Assembly (NCBI GenBank): GCA_023416415.1
Contig: JAEZHR010000174.1
Location: 1-5,071 of the forward strand
DNA from: Pseudomonadota bacterium
GTDB lineage: Bacteria > Pseudomonadota > Gammaproteobacteria > Burkholderiales > Burkholderiaceae_D
Reading direction: 5' to 3'
DNA: 5,071 nucleotides
A model generated the notes under the pieces. That model made no database searches and was not told the DNA's origin. It saw only the letters and a program-made list of their open reading frames with translations. The translations under genes and the position numbers were made by a program. The first letter of the stretch is position 1. The number at the start of each line of letters is the position of its first letter. Positions 4,970 through 5,071 of this stretch are shown in pieces.

Positions 4970-5071
4970 CTAGCTGTTCGCCAGCGCAGTCAGCACGCCC
5001 GCGAGCACGCGTGCGCCGGCAGCGAGATCGGCTTCGGCCGTATCTTCCGCCGGATTGTGGCTGATGCCGCC
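4970..5071 (-). CDS. C-terminal end of M20-type Zn-dependent amidohydrolase (partial)
   Basis: Only the last 33 residues and the TAG stop (4970-4972) are in the window; the gene continues past the right edge. They begin GGISHNPAEDTAEAD and end ARVLAGVLTALANS. GG(I/L)SHNP(A/S)E near the C-terminus is a hallmark of the M20 branch containing allantoate amidohydrolase, N-carbamoyl-L-amino-acid hydrolase and beta-ureidopropionase (HyuC/AllC-like). The histidine in this motif lies in the substrate and active-site region of those enzymes. The following helix, rich in alanine and leucine, is the usual end of the family. These enzymes use two metal ions to cleave carbamoyl or ureido groups from small nitrogen compounds. 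Which substrate applies cannot be told from this piece. It is transcribed toward the RidA-like gene and may share an mRNA with it. Confidence 0.82.
   Translation of the reverse strand, partial: GGISHNPAEDTAEADLAAGARVLAGVLTALANS

Noticed and set aside
1..5071. CRISPR array, tRNA/rRNA, insertion sequence or phage element
   Set aside because: No regularly spaced repeats, no cloverleaf or rRNA signature, no transposase or integrase motif and no terminal inverted repeats around any gene were seen.

Overview
The window looks like chromosomal DNA of a GC-rich proteobacterium, most likely a betaproteobacterium (Burkholderiales or Rhodocyclales type). This is an inference from high GC with strong G/C at third codon positions, Shine-Dalgarno-led genes, and the gene content. 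There is no rRNA, tRNA, CRISPR array, transposase or integrase, and no sign of a mobile element.

Layout: (1) Positions 1-245 are non-coding. They hold two perfect or near-perfect hairpins just past the end of a minus-strand gene. (2) Positions 246-2425 carry a minus-strand sulfur module: an exported two-domain rhodanese (1511-2425, read first), then a YeeE/YedE-family membrane protein (246-1433). A textbook intrinsic terminator sits in the 77-base gap between them and ends directly before the yeeE ribosome-binding region. (3) Positions 2426-2670 form a divergent intergenic region. An AT-rich island at about 2441-2530 carries an 18-base inverted repeat and an imperfect direct repeat. A GC-rich stretch at 2530-2667 has coding-like composition but no recognisable gene. 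(4) Positions 2671-4068 encode a plus-strand APC-superfamily amino-acid permease of the cationic-amino-acid-transporter type. (5) Convergent to it, 4113-4865 on the minus strand encodes a 250-residue protein that reads as two RidA-like halves and resembles the CnbZ-type aminomuconate deaminases. Upstream of it, 4970-5071 is the C-terminus of an M20-type Zn-dependent amidohydrolase that continues beyond the window.

How the genes may work together (inference): the rhodanese would handle thiosulfate or sulfane sulfur in the periplasm, and the YeeE-type protein would move thiosulfate or a related sulfur species inward. The intergenic terminator would keep the transporter at a lower level than the enzyme. 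On the right side, the amidohydrolase and the RidA-like protein suggest a catabolic route for a nitrogen-containing compound. The permease faces them and may or may not belong to the same physiology. No clearly new defence or mobile system is visible. The more interesting points are the terminator valve, the operator-like repeats, the small coding-like stretch before the permease, and the two-halved RidA-like protein.
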